49,102 bases of DNA from MED-G116 sp038107835 (GTDB lineage: Bacteria; Pseudomonadota; Alphaproteobacteria; Puniceispirillales; Puniceispirillaceae). The translations under genes were made by a program, and so were the position numbers. Position 1 is the first letter of the stretch. Every line of letters begins with the position of its first letter. The notes beneath the pieces are model-generated. The model did not search any database and had not been told where the DNA came from. It saw nothing but the letters and a program-made list of their open reading frames with translations. Shown one piece after another: positions 33,124 to 42,593 of the stretch. Location: the NCBI GenBank assembly GCA_038107835.1, contig JAYNHH010000018.1:1-49102 (forward strand), read 5' to 3'.

Positions 33124-34276
33124 TGGCCGAACGTACGAGGAAGAAAGCCGCCCCGAAGAAAGCCGCGGCAAAGAAAACCGTGAAGAAGGCAGCGGCAAAG
33201 ACAGCTGCGCCTGCCAAAAAGACGGCAAAAAAAGCGGCAAAAAAGGCCGCAAAAAAGGCCGCAAAGAAGACTGAGCAGAATGTCAGCGGCTATGGCTCGG
33301 GTGNNNNNNNNNNNNNNNNNNNNNNNNNNNNNNNNNNNNNNNNNNNNNNNNNNNNNNNNNNNNNNNNNNNNNNNNNNNNNNNNNNNNNNNNNNNNNNNNN
33401 NNNGCAAAAAAGGCCGCAAAGAAGACTGAGCAGAATGTCAGCGGCTATGGCTCGGGTGGTGTCGATGTCGTGATGTCGGTTGATCAGGTGGCCAAGGAGG
33501 CAGCATCAATCGCTGCCGCCGCGCCAACGGTCAGCGAACTCGAAGGTCTGGTCAAGGGTGAGATGTTTCTCAGCATCAATGACCTGCGTGCTGGTTATGG
33601 CAAAATGGAAATCCTGCATGATTTCAGCCTGCGCATTGGACAGGGGCAGTCACTGTGCCTCATTGGGCCGAATGGTGCTGGCAAATCAACCGTTCTGCAT
33701 TCGATTTTCGGCTTTACCAACATCTTCTCTGGCTCGATCATTGTCGATGGCAAGGATGTCACCAGCCTGACACCATCGCAGAAGCTGTCTGAAGCTGGGA
33801 TTGCCTATATCCTGCAGGATAAATCGGTATTTCCACAGATGACGGTCGAGGAAAATCTGCTGATGGGCGGCTTCCTCAAGGACAAGCCAGCCGAGGCCAA
33901 GGCAGCTGCTGAAATGGTGTTCGACAAATACAGCCGCCTTGCCGACCGGCGCTACAAGCCTGCTGGCGTTCTCTCTGGTGGTGAGCGCCGCCTGCTGGAA
34001 ATCTCGCGGGCGCTGGTCATGCAGCCACAGGTGTTGCTCGTCGACGAGCCGTCGATCGGTCTTGAGCCGCGTTTTATTGACATGGTCTTTGAAATTCTTG
34101 AGGATCTGCAGCGCAAGGATGGCAAGACCATCATCATGGTCGAACAGAATGCCAAGAAAGGCCTCGCCTTTGCTGACATTGGATATGTTCTGGTCTCGGG
34201 AGAGACAGCGATCGCTGATGAGGGTGACAGATTGCTGGAAAATCCTGATGTTGGCCGTCTCTTCCTTGGTGGCTGA
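33123..34276 (+). CDS. livF: LivF-type ABC ATPase with histone-H1-like N-terminal tail, split by a false gap
   Basis: Merging the 55-base duplicate around the N run gives one in-frame protein of 332 residues. Residues 1-50 are a Lys/Ala/Pro tail (19 lysines, repeated KKAA and AKKT units, like bacterial histone-H1 proteins). Residues 51-95 are a linker including VSGYGSGGVDVV and an Ala-rich helix. Only from about residue 96 does a normal LivF begin: MFLSINDLRAGYGKMEILHD, Walker A GPNGAGKST, signature LSGGERRLLEIS, Walker B VLLVDEPSIGLEP, switch VEQNAKKG. This core is about 237 residues, the usual LivF length. The ATG with GGGAGG upstream overlaps the livG stop, which supports the long start. 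As deposited the frame is broken and an annotator would lose the tail. Confidence 0.88.
33304..33403. other. 100-N scaffold gap with identical 55-bp flanks (false gap)
   Basis: Exactly 100 N; 33249-33303 equals 33404-33458. Collapsing them joins both livF halves in frame. The flanks lie in the low-complexity lysine/alanine repeat, which would explain why assembly broke there. Confidence 0.95.
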
Positions 34277-34300
34277 CGCCGCCTCTGGAGGCGAGTCTTT

Positions 34301-35038
34301 ATGCCTGACACATCATTGGCAAAGGGTCAGCTGATCCGCCGGGGGGTCGTTGATGCAATCAACATTCCGGGCTTTGCCCTAGGCAGCACCATGACAGGCT
34401 TTGCCGTGATCGCCAAGGAAGCCGGGTTCGACTTCTGGATGGTGGTTGCCACCACAGCCAGCGTCTGGGGGTTGCCGGGCCAGGTCGCCTTCGCCAGCCT
34501 CTATGCAACGGGCGCATCATTGATGCTGATTTTTGTGGCAGTGGCGCTTGCCAACATGCGAATGATGCTGATGGTGATCTCGGGTGCGGACATTCTGCAT
34601 CTGCGCACGCGTAACCTGCCGCTCTGGCGGCGGGTGCTGATGATGCATTTTCTGGCGATCACCAGCTGGGCGCAGATCGGCTTCATGCAGACGCGGTACA
34701 GCCCGGATCAGCTGGTACCCTATTACACGGGTTTCTCGCTGATGATCTTTGTCTTTGGCATGACAGGGACGGTTGCTGGATTTTTCTTTGATGATCTGAT
34801 CCCGCCAGAAATTCTGCGGATCATCATTTTCATCACGCCGATCTATATTCTGATGCTGGTGATCAATTCGCGCCAGACCATCAATCGTCTGGCGGTTGTC
34901 ATCGGCGGCAGCCTGTGTCCGTTTTTCTATCTCGTTCTCGGCAGCTGGTCTGTCCTTGCTGCCGGTCTGATTGGCGGCACCCTGGCAATGGGGCTGTTCA
35001 CCTATCATCAACGGAGGAACGCCAATGACGCCCTATAG
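34301..35038 (+). CDS. azlC: AzlC-family branched-chain amino acid exporter, large subunit
   Basis: A 245-residue membrane protein of the LIV-E family, which exports leucine, isoleucine, valine or analogues together with AzlD. Visible are GVVDAINIPGFALGSTMTGF, the GQVAFASLYATGASLMLIF pattern typical of AzlC (around GLPGQVAF), and FLAITSWAQIGFM. About seven hydrophobic segments. The ATG follows livF by 24 bases; its GGAGG site sits inside a small inverted repeat (34280-34293). Position behind a Liv importer suggests joint control of import and export of the same solute class. Confidence 0.9.
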   Translation: MPDTSLAKGQLIRRGVVDAINIPGFALGSTMTGFAVIAKEAGFDFWMVVATTASVWGLPGQVAFASLYATGASLMLIFVAVALANMRMMLMVISGADILHLRTRNLPLWRRVLMMHFLAITSWAQIGFMQTRYSPDQLVPYYTGFSLMIFVFGMTGTVAGFFFDDLIPPEILRIIIFITPIYILMLVINSRQTINRLAVVIGGSLCPFFYLVLGSWSVLAAGLIGGTLAMGLFTYHQRRNANDAL

Positions 35039-35363
35039 CCCGACCGAGGCCTGGGCGGCGGTGGCGCTGGCCTTTCTTGGCACCTTTATCTGGCGCTTTC
35101 TGGGTGTTTTGCTGGCAGAGCGCATCACGCCCGATGGGCCGCTGATGCAATGGGTCAACGCAGTTGCCTATTCGATGGTCGCCGGTGTGATGATGCTGAT
35201 TCTGGTGTTTCCGGGCGGTGTTCTGGGAACGACCCAGCTTGATCACAGGCTGCTTGGCTTTGTCGTTGGTGTCGTCTTGATGCTGATGACGAAAAAACTG
35301 TGGCTTGCGATCCTTGGCGCCATTGGCACATTCGCCCTTGCCGTCAGTTTTCTGGGGGCGTGA
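35025..35363 (+). CDS. azlD: AzlD-family exporter small subunit
   Basis: A 112-residue protein with three to four hydrophobic segments (AWAAVALAFLGTFIWRFLG, AVAYSMVAGVMMLILVFPGG, LLGFVVGVVLMLMTKKLWLAILGA region). The WRFLG motif in the first segment and the short length fit AzlD. It overlaps azlC by 14 bases with GGAGG seven bases before its ATG, as expected for subunits made together. Its TGA overlaps the next ATG. Confidence 0.88.
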   Translation: MTPYSPTEAWAAVALAFLGTFIWRFLGVLLAERITPDGPLMQWVNAVAYSMVAGVMMLILVFPGGVLGTTQLDHRLLGFVVGVVLMLMTKKLWLAILGAIGTFALAVSFLGA

Positions 35364-35956
35364 TGGTGTCGCAGGGACATCTTGAAATGATCAGGTACTG
35401 GGTTTTGGGGCTGTTTTCTGCGGCGCTCCTGCTGGCCTCGCCGGCAATGGCTGCCCAGGACAAAATTGCGCTTTCAGCCTATGCTAAATCCCCCGTTGGC
35501 TCGGTTCTGTTCCTGCGACATGCGTTGGCACCGGGGAACGGCGATCCGGCAGATTTCACCCTTGCTGACTGCGCGAGCCAACGCAATCTCGACGCTGTTG
35601 GCAGGCGGCAGGCAGCCACGCTTGGTGAGCTTTTTCGCCAACATGCGATTGCTTTTCCCCGGATCTTTTCAAGTCAATGGTGCCGGTGCCGCGAGACCGC
35701 GCGCCTTTTGGAAATGGGGCCGGTTGTTGATCTGCCGGGCCTTAACTCCTTCTATCAGGGGATCGTGCCGCGCGAGGCGACATTGGAAGCGCTGCGTGCG
35801 GCAATGTCTGAGCTGCCCGATGATGGCGGGTTGACCCTGATGGTGACACATTATGTGACGATCAGCGCCATCACCGGCATCGGTGTGGCAAGTGGTGAGG
35901 CGGTGGCGTTCGATCCAGCAACAGGCCGCGCCGTCAAGCTCGATCTGGCGCAATAG
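35363..35956 (+). CDS. Exported histidine-phosphatase superfamily protein
   Basis: A 197-residue phosphatase of the phosphoglycerate-mutase-like superfamily. A signal peptide (MIRYWVLGLFSAALLLASPAMA, beginning about residue 10, or at the second ATG 35387) points to the periplasm. The catalytic motif is VLFLRHALAPG (RH pair), with the Arg of SSQWCRCRETARLL and the second His in MVTHYVTISA. Relatives are broad-spectrum phosphatases. It is translationally coupled to azlD by a TGATG overlap, yet its link to amino-acid transport is unclear. Alternative: a regulator of a phosphorylated cell-envelope substrate. Confidence 0.85.
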   Translation: MVSQGHLEMIRYWVLGLFSAALLLASPAMAAQDKIALSAYAKSPVGSVLFLRHALAPGNGDPADFTLADCASQRNLDAVGRRQAATLGELFRQHAIAFPRIFSSQWCRCRETARLLEMGPVVDLPGLNSFYQGIVPREATLEALRAAMSELPDDGGLTLMVTHYVTISAITGIGVASGEAVAFDPATGRAVKLDLAQ

Positions 35957-35962
35957 CGCGGG

Positions 35963-36835
35963 CTAGGGAGCAACCAGCGATTGTTGCAACGCGTCACGGT
36001 AGAGATGCGCGCCCTTGTACTCCTGCGCCTCCTTCGACATCTGATCCAGCATTTCCACAAGCGCGGCAATGGCTCCGGGGGTCGATTGCCATCTGATCAT
36101 TGGCACCATATGCGTCCTGATGGTGAACAGAACCAGACCGGTCTCAGGCAATTTCCGCAATGTCTGGTTTTCCATCCGCAGGCACATGTTCTCGTTCGCA
36201 AGATCACCCACAGCTGCTTTGCGTGTGGATCGGTGCGGCGAAAACAGCTCATCACCCAATTGCAGCGACCAATTCATCCGGCTGCTGATCGGGCCAATCT
36301 TCATATTTGTGAAAAACCGGTCCATCGGTGTTTCCAGCCGTTCCCGATAATCAGGAACCGGGGCATGAATGGCGGCGAGGGGTCTGTTCATCTTTTCGGC
36401 AAGCACCCAATGGGCCGGAAAACACAGCGAGGCGGCCACGAGATACCAGTCGAAATCACCACCGGCACCGCCATTGTCCCGCCGTCGGGGTTCAAGCAGT
36501 AACAGATCCTCCGGGACCAGCCGTGCGGCCACATCAAGCGGGTGCAGACGATCATCTGGATGAGGGTCTGCCGGGCCTATGTCATGAAACTGTGCCAGGT
36601 GCGCCCGCACCATCGCCAGAACTTCACGCCCTGCCGCCGCGCTGCCCGGCAAGGCGGCAAACACCTCATCATGCCGGTCAGTCAGCAGCTGTGCCTTGTA
36701 GGCGCGTTGTCTGTCCCGTGCGGAATGATCGTCAAACAGATCATCATATGGCAGCCAGTCGGCCTCATCACGGGCGCGTAAACCCAGCTTCAGCTTGAAA
36801 CCCAGCCTTTGCCATGGTGCCTGTTCTGTTTTCAT
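35963..36835 (-). CDS. DUF3445 protein (haem-dependent oxidative N-demethylase-like)
   Basis: A 290-residue protein of the DUF3445 family, whose characterised members (HODM enzymes and the DmmA subunit of dimethylamine monooxygenase) use haem to demethylate amines oxidatively. Family features seen: PLDVAARLVPEDLLLLEP, LVAASLCFPAHWVLAEKMNRPLAAIHAPVP, DRFFTNMKIGPISSRMNWSL and an FTIRTHMVPM segment near the end. Convergent with the phosphatase gene, six bases between stops. The genes for DmmBCD-like partners are not adjacent, so it may act alone as HODM does. Amine substrate is inference. Confidence 0.85.
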   Translation of the reverse strand: MKTEQAPWQRLGFKLKLGLRARDEADWLPYDDLFDDHSARDRQRAYKAQLLTDRHDEVFAALPGSAAAGREVLAMVRAHLAQFHDIGPADPHPDDRLHPLDVAARLVPEDLLLLEPRRRDNGGAGGDFDWYLVAASLCFPAHWVLAEKMNRPLAAIHAPVPDYRERLETPMDRFFTNMKIGPISSRMNWSLQLGDELFSPHRSTRKAAVGDLANENMCLRMENQTLRKLPETGLVLFTIRTHMVPMIRWQSTPGAIAALVEMLDQMSKEAQEYKGAHLYRDALQQSLVAP

Positions 36836-36974
36836 GCCCTAACCTGTCACCGCTTCGATCTGCCATTCGGATACGTCCCATCCGGGCGCTGGTCATCCCT
36901 GCCAGCGCATCAGTCTAGGCGTGAACTGGAACCTTGACAATGAACGGCCATATTCCCCCAGCTCAGGCTGGCAG

Positions 36975-37139
36975 CTATGACGCGCCTGATACGGGGGTGA
37001 CATCGCTGATCTTCAAGATAATCAGGCAGGCAAGGCTGACCAGTAGCAGCCACCCAATGACAATGGCGACGATCACCGGAACAACGCTGTTGTCGGCATC
37101 TTTTGTGATCTCGTCCTTTTTTTCGTTTTTGTTTTTCAT
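36975..37139 (-). CDS. Small single-TM protein, unknown
   Basis: A possible 54-residue protein: charged N-terminus MKNKNEKKDEITKD, then one long hydrophobic segment (VVPVIVAIVIGWLLLVSLA) and a short polar tail. Starts at 37145 and 37172 are also open. The ribosome-binding site is weak. Kept because the charge/TM layout is protein-like; no family recognised. Confidence 0.4.
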   Translation of the reverse strand: MKNKNEKKDEITKDADNSVVPVIVAIVIGWLLLVSLACLIILKISDVTPVSGAS

Positions 37140-37244
37140 AATCATGCATCCATAATTGAAACAGATTGCCACGCGCCAAAGCGGATCTGGCGGCAGCTTG
37201 TCTGCATTGCAGGGGGTCGAATGTCGGGCGGGAAAAGCGCGCTG

Positions 37245-37331
37245 TTAAATAAAGGCGCTCATCTTGTGCCGTAACCCAGCCAATCGGGCCTGGCGACACC
37301 GGAGAAAACTGCTGATGCGGTGCATGGTCAT
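37245..37331 (-). CDS. Possible 28-residue small ORF with strong ribosome-binding site
   Basis: ATG at 37331 is preceded by AAAGGAG with eight-base spacing, the best site in this stretch. It opens a 28-codon basic peptide (MTMHRISSFLRCRQARL onward). It lies in the 37140-37484 region between the small TM protein and the Sel1 gene, where I otherwise see only AT-rich promoter-like DNA. May be a leader peptide or chance. Confidence 0.3.
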   Translation of the reverse strand: MTMHRISSFLRCRQARLAGLRHKMSAFI

Positions 37332-37484
37332 CGGTGTTTCTCCTTTCAGGGGCAGTCCGTGTCTATACAGGTCTCTGCCATTGGGCGAACCAATGCGCGG
37401 ATTTGGCAAAAGAATAGCCGGAGAACATTACTATTTCGCTAACGCCAAATCACAAAAATGGAATAGTCCCGATGGTGCCCGGGT

Positions 37485-38312
37485 TCAGATAGGCGTGCCG
37501 GTGAACATTCGGGCTGCTGCCGTGGCGCGCTGCAGCTGGCTATAGCTGAGCGCAGCCCTCAGGGTGCTGGCAATCTGCCGAAGTTTCTGTTCGTCCAACG
37601 GCTGGATGTCGGACGTCGCGGCTGTCTGCAGGGCGATCAGCGTCCATTTATAGGCATCGGTCCGGAAGAGGGTTTTTTTAGCCGACGGCATCATGCTGTT
37701 TGCCGCGAGCCGTTCGAGAATGACAGCGAGATAGATTTGTGCGCGGCCATGTCGCCGGTGGGCGGCAACTGACAGGCACAGATGCGCTTGTCTCAGATTG
37801 ACCGGGACACCAACCCCTCTGATGAATTGCAGGCCAAGTTGAAACTGTGCCTCCCCAAGCCCCAGGGCCGCCGCCTGTGCCATCAGCTGATGGGCGCGGT
37901 CGGGATTGTAGCTTTTGTCCTGCCTGTTGCCGAATCCACCAGAATGGATCATGGCAAGGGCAAATTGTGCGCTGGGGTCGTTGTCGTTGGCAAGCGGCTG
38001 AAAATGTAGGATGGCGGCATTGAAATTGCCCCTTTCCAGCGCTGCAGGGCCAGCATCCAACACCTCATCCCTGTCACCTGTTACGTTATGGGGTGGTGCC
38101 GCTAATGCTGTATCAGCAAATCCAGAGGCCACGAACAGCGCAGCCGCCATGCCGACAAGCAGCAGACAGATGATCCGGGTCAAACGCTTGATGATAGCAA
38201 TTCGCCGCCGCCTCCGGCTCCAGGGCGGCATCTGGATGCTTTGTCCGGCCATATAGTGATCGGCACGGGATCGCTTTGCTGGTCTGAAAAATTGAAAGAC
38301 TGTCTTTATCAC
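37485..38312 (-). CDS. Sel1-repeat protein, membrane-anchored or exported
   Basis: A 275-residue protein. A basic N-terminus (SRRRRRIAIIKRL) precedes a hydrophobic segment IICLLLVGMAAALFVASGFA, then ADTALAAPP, so it is exported or anchored. Sel1-type repeats follow: GNFNAAILHFQPLANDNDPSAQFALAMIHSGG-like unit (key AQFALAMIHSGG), AHQLMAQAAALGLGEAQFQLG, and RQAHLCLSVAAHRRHGRAQIYLA. Such repeats bind other proteins, often in envelope or signalling complexes. GTG 38312 is chosen because AAAGGAGG lies six bases upstream; the longer open frame to 38378 has no such site. Confidence 0.8.
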   Translation of the reverse strand: MIKTVFQFFRPAKRSRADHYMAGQSIQMPPWSRRRRRIAIIKRLTRIICLLLVGMAAALFVASGFADTALAAPPHNVTGDRDEVLDAGPAALERGNFNAAILHFQPLANDNDPSAQFALAMIHSGGFGNRQDKSYNPDRAHQLMAQAAALGLGEAQFQLGLQFIRGVGVPVNLRQAHLCLSVAAHRRHGRAQIYLAVILERLAANSMMPSAKKTLFRTDAYKWTLIALQTAATSDIQPLDEQKLRQIASTLRAALSYSQLQRATAAARMFTGTPI

Positions 38313-38551
38313 TCTGGCCTCCTTTTTTAGTCGCAACAGCTGCGCACGCAACTGATGTCGGGAAAGGCTAGGAGGCATGTGGTTAAAAAATAGTTAATTA
38401 ATTTAGAAAAAAGTGAAGTAATCGCGTGTGTGGCGGCCATTTCACGCAAATGTGACCATCTGCAGGATGGCAGAGATCAGCCCCTCAGTCATTTTTGCCG
38501 TCCTGCCCCGGCTTTGTGCAGCTCACCGGTGGTGTAGCGACAGAGATTCGG

Positions 38552-38580
38552 TTGACAGATGGGGCCGCTTGCCCTAGTTA
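38552..38580 (+). promoter_or_regulatory. Promoter of rpmF
   Basis: TTGACA (38552-38557), 17-base spacer, TAGTTA (38575-38580). This predicts a start near 38587, about 80 bases before rpmF. The remaining intergenic DNA (38379-38551) shows nothing else I can name. Confidence 0.6.
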
Positions 38581-38668
38581 TCTGCACCTGTTCCACATGG
38601 CGCTGTTATGGGCGACACGGGCACTTATCGTCGATATCCGAATTCGCGAAGAATGAAAGAGCAAGAAA

Positions 38669-38854
38669 ATGGCTGTTCCAAAGTCCAAAATCACCAAATC
38701 CAAGCGCAACATGCGCCGCGCACATGACGCCATTTCTGGCGATGCCTATGTCGAAGACAAGACAACGGGTGAGTTGCACCGGCCACACCATATCGACTTG
38801 AAAACAGGTATGTATCGTGGCAAGCAGGTACTCAAGGTCAAAGACCGCTTCTAA
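38669..38854 (+). CDS. rpmF: 50S ribosomal protein L32
   Basis: A 61-residue L32: MAVPKSKITKSKRNMRRAHD is the universal start, followed by a short C-terminal half (RPHHIDLKTGMYRGKQVL). The zinc-ribbon cysteines found in many L32 are absent; this cysteine-free form is usual in alphaproteobacteria. AAGA/AAGAAA precedes the ATG. In many genomes plsX follows, but here hspQ does. Confidence 0.98.
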   Translation: MAVPKSKITKSKRNMRRAHDAISGDAYVEDKTTGELHRPHHIDLKTGMYRGKQVLKVKDRF

Positions 38855-38912
38855 TTCTCTGACAGATGAGTGACCGCCGGTACCGGCCGTCGCTCCTGGC
38901 GCTCAGGCAAAC

Positions 38913-39257
38913 ATGTCCGATAAAAACCAGAAAACCGACGATGTGAAATTTGGCATCGGGGCTATCGTTCGCCACCGGCTGTATCCGTTCCGTGGTGTCG
39001 TTGTCGATGTCGATCCAGAATTCGACAACACTGACGAATGGTATGAATCCATTCCGGCTGAGGTGCGGCCTGACAAGGCGCAACCTTTCTATCATCTGCT
39101 GGCGGAAAATTCTGACAGCTATTACACCGCCTATGTCAGCCAGCAGAACCTTATTCTCGACGGTGACAATGGGCCGGTTGACCATCCAGACGTCGAGGAG
39201 ATGTTTGATGGCATTGAGGGCGACAGCTACATGCTGCGCCCCGGTTCCTATAACTGA
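38913..39257 (+). CDS. hspQ: HspQ/YccV family heat-shock protein
   Basis: A 114-residue protein with the YccV domain: FGIGAIVRHRLYPFRGVVVDVDPEF, then QPFYHLLAENSD and YVSQQNLILD. In Escherichia coli HspQ binds hemimethylated oriC DNA and acts as an enhancer and substrate of Lon. It lies 58 bases after rpmF on the same strand and may share its message. Ends with a family-like MLRPGSYN tail. Confidence 0.92.
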   Translation: MSDKNQKTDDVKFGIGAIVRHRLYPFRGVVVDVDPEFDNTDEWYESIPAEVRPDKAQPFYHLLAENSDSYYTAYVSQQNLILDGDNGPVDHPDVEEMFDGIEGDSYMLRPGSYN

Positions 39258-39296
39258 ACCCAGAACAGATCACTGGCAAGCTGCTGATCCGCAAGC

Positions 39297-39533
39297 CTAT
39301 TGTCTCGGCGAGACCCTGCTGGAAAGGCGCGCGATGTGCCGGCTTGCAGTTGTCTGGCACAGCGCCGGAACAAGGGCGTGAACCAAGGCAGCAGCCCCGG
39401 CCAGGAACAGGATTCCGGCCACAGCCACGGCAAAGCCCAGATGTTCAAGATAGGTCTCGCCAACACTTTTAGGGTGATCGGTGAACAGACGTCCTATCAA
39501 CCCACCATCCAACCTGCTGTCTGAAATCTTCAT
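39297..39533 (-). CDS. DUF6356 small membrane protein
   Basis: A 78-residue protein with the DUF6356 pattern: RLFTDHPKSVGETYLEHLGFA, then one hydrophobic stretch AVAVAGILFLAGAAALVHALVPALC, then a basic tail with ASRHIARLSSR. The family is common in alpha- and some gammaproteobacteria and has no known function. Convergent with hspQ; divergent from the SUF regulator across a 269-base gap. Confidence 0.85.
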   Translation of the reverse strand: MKISDSRLDGGLIGRLFTDHPKSVGETYLEHLGFAVAVAGILFLAGAAALVHALVPALCQTTASRHIARLSSRVSPRQ

Positions 39534-39631
39534 GTTTTGCTCGCTTTTCTTGCCTTGTCACGATGGAAACAGAAACGATCAAACACGCGATAAACGCCAC
39601 CGGCCGGAGCAGTTTGGCACAGTTAACGGAC

Positions 39632-39660
39632 TTGTCAAATTTGCTGTATCGTCCTATATA
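39632..39660 (+). promoter_or_regulatory. Near-consensus promoter of the SUF operon
   Basis: TTGTCA (39632-39637), 17-base spacer, TATATA (39655-39660). Predicted start about 39667, giving a leader of some 135 bases before the regulator gene. Confidence 0.65.
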
Positions 39661-39672
39661 TCCATCAATCTG

Positions 39673-39706
39673 GACCAAAATGGTCTTGATTATGATAATC
39701 ATTCGC
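39673..39706 (+). promoter_or_regulatory. Fur-box-like operator and adjacent inverted repeat at the SUF promoter
   Basis: GATTATGATAATCATTCGC (39688-39706) matches 16 of 19 positions of the classical Fur box. Just upstream GACCA and TGGTC arms flank three bases (39673-39685). Both sit right after the predicted transcription start, where a bound repressor would block initiation or elongation. Confidence 0.55.
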
Positions 39707-39802
39707 AATCGCAGTGTGTACTTGGGTTTACCTGGGGTTACTTGGGTTTGTGCGGGGGGCTTTCAGATTGCCAACGGCACATGGAAGGCAGAGATAGGAT
39801 AG

Positions 39803-40295
39803 ATGCTTCGGCTGAACAGGATGACAGATTACGGCATTGTCGTGTTGGGGGCGTTGGCTCACCGGCAGGGTGAGGTTGTGGCCACTGCATCGCTTGCCGA
39901 GCTGACCGGAATCAACCAGCCAACGGTTGCCAAGGTTGCCAAGCTGCTGTTGGGGGCTGGTCTTGTTGACACCCAGCGGGGGGCGAATGGCGGATATCGG
40001 CTGGCGTTCCGGGCGGAGGATATCTCGCTGGTTCGGATCATCGAGAGTATTGAGGGCCCAATTGCCGTGAATGATTGTGTCGACGGGGCGCAGGATCCCT
40101 GCGCCGTCGCAAACTGCTGTTTTATGAGTGGTACATGGAACAAGGTCAATGCACGTGTCCGCGCGGCGTTGGAACAGATGAGTCTGGCCGATCTTATCGA
40201 CCCGGCGCAACTGTTCCCGATCGCCGGCGATGGCGATGACATGACTGTGCCACTCCATTCCCCATTACCATCAGTCGACAGAGAGGACGAGCCGC

Positions 40296-40321
<26 letters not shown>
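39803..40321 (+). CDS. Rrf2-family SUF operon regulator (IscR/SufR-like)
   Basis: A 172-residue Rrf2 regulator with an N-terminal winged helix (RMTDYGIVVLGALAHR, ELTGINQPTVAKVAKLLLGAGLV, RGANGGYRL). Cysteines at 92, 100, 105 and 106 sit in the loop (NDCVDGAQDPCAVANCC) where IscR-type proteins ligate a [2Fe-2S] cluster. It is expected to sense cluster status and control the suf genes. It is the first gene of the operon and its 3' end overlaps sufB by 26 bases. The C-terminal 40 residues after the helix are an extended, disordered-looking tail. Confidence 0.93.
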
Positions 40322-41747
<1,426 letters not shown>

Positions 41748-41837
41748 TGCGTCGGTAGGGTGTGACGCCGGGGGCCGTCCAGCTGGCTTTGAGCTGGCCT
41801 GAAATCATAAAGCATAAAGACACAAGAAAGTATTGAA

Positions 41838-42593
41838 ATGACTGCATTATTGGAAGTTCGAGATTTGCATGCCTCGGTTGGGGATAAGCCGATTCTCAAG
41901 GGAATCAACCTGACGCTGAATGCCGGTGAGGTGCATGCCATCATGGGGCCGAATGGCTCTGGCAAAAGCACCATGTCCTATGTGCTTGCCGGTCGGGATG
42001 GCTATGAAATCACCGGGGGTGATGTGCTGATCAATGGTGAGTCGGTGTTGGAACTCTCGCCTGACGAGCGCGCGCGCGCTGGCATGTTTCTGGCGTTTCA
42101 ATATCCGGTTGAACTGCCTGGCGTTGGTGGCATGAGCTTCCTGCGGGCGGCGGTCAATGCCCGCCGGCTTGAGGCCGGGGAGGATGAGGTAGACCAGCTG
42201 GCCTTCGTCAAGATGGTGCGGGCGAAGGCTGGTGAGCTTGGCATCAGCGACGACATGCTCAAACGTGCGGTCAATGTCGGCTTTTCCGGTGGTGAGAAAA
42301 AGCGTTACGAGATTTTGCAGATGGCACTGCTTGAACCGTCCATCGGCATTCTTGATGAGACGGACTCAGGGCTTGATGTGGATGCGCTGAAAATCGTTTC
42401 CGATGGTGTCAACATGCTGCGTGCGCCTGAGCGCACGATGCTTGTGATTACCCATTACCAGCGTCTGCTGAACCATATTGTTCCCGACCATGTCCATATT
42501 CTGGCAGGTGGTAAAATTCGCAAATCCGGCGGCAAGGAACTGGCGCTGGAGGTAGAGGAGTCGGGATATGCCGGCATTGATGATGCAGCCTGA
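41838..42593 (+). CDS. sufC: Fe-S cluster assembly ATPase SufC
   Basis: A 251-residue ABC-type ATPase that is soluble and works with SufB and SufD. Walker A GPNGSGKST, the SufC Q-loop region LAFQYPVELPGVGG, signature FSGGEKKRYEILQMA, Walker B IGILDETDSGLDVDAL (the D-E-T form is characteristic of SufC) and switch MLVITHYQRLL. It follows sufB by 90 bases and overlaps sufD by 26. Confidence 0.98.
   Translation: MTALLEVRDLHASVGDKPILKGINLTLNAGEVHAIMGPNGSGKSTMSYVLAGRDGYEITGGDVLINGESVLELSPDERARAGMFLAFQYPVELPGVGGMSFLRAAVNARRLEAGEDEVDQLAFVKMVRAKAGELGISDDMLKRAVNVGFSGGEKKRYEILQMALLEPSIGILDETDSGLDVDALKIVSDGVNMLRAPERTMLVITHYQRLLNHIVPDHVHILAGGKIRKSGGKELALEVEESGYAGIDDAA

Noticed and set aside
33123..33473. 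Stand-alone histone-H1-like protein ending beyond the gap
   Set aside because: The frame that stops at 33473 is an artefact of the 155 extra bases (100 N plus 55 duplicated). With these removed the tail runs into livF in frame, so a separate H1 gene is not supported.
34280..34293. Regulatory hairpin hiding the azlC ribosome-binding site
   Set aside because: The arms are perfect but the loop would be two bases; only a five-bp stem can form, too weak to claim control.
39469..39708. 79-codon minus-strand frame covering the SUF promoter
   Set aside because: No family features and it overlaps a good promoter, a Fur-like site and the start of the DUF6356 gene.
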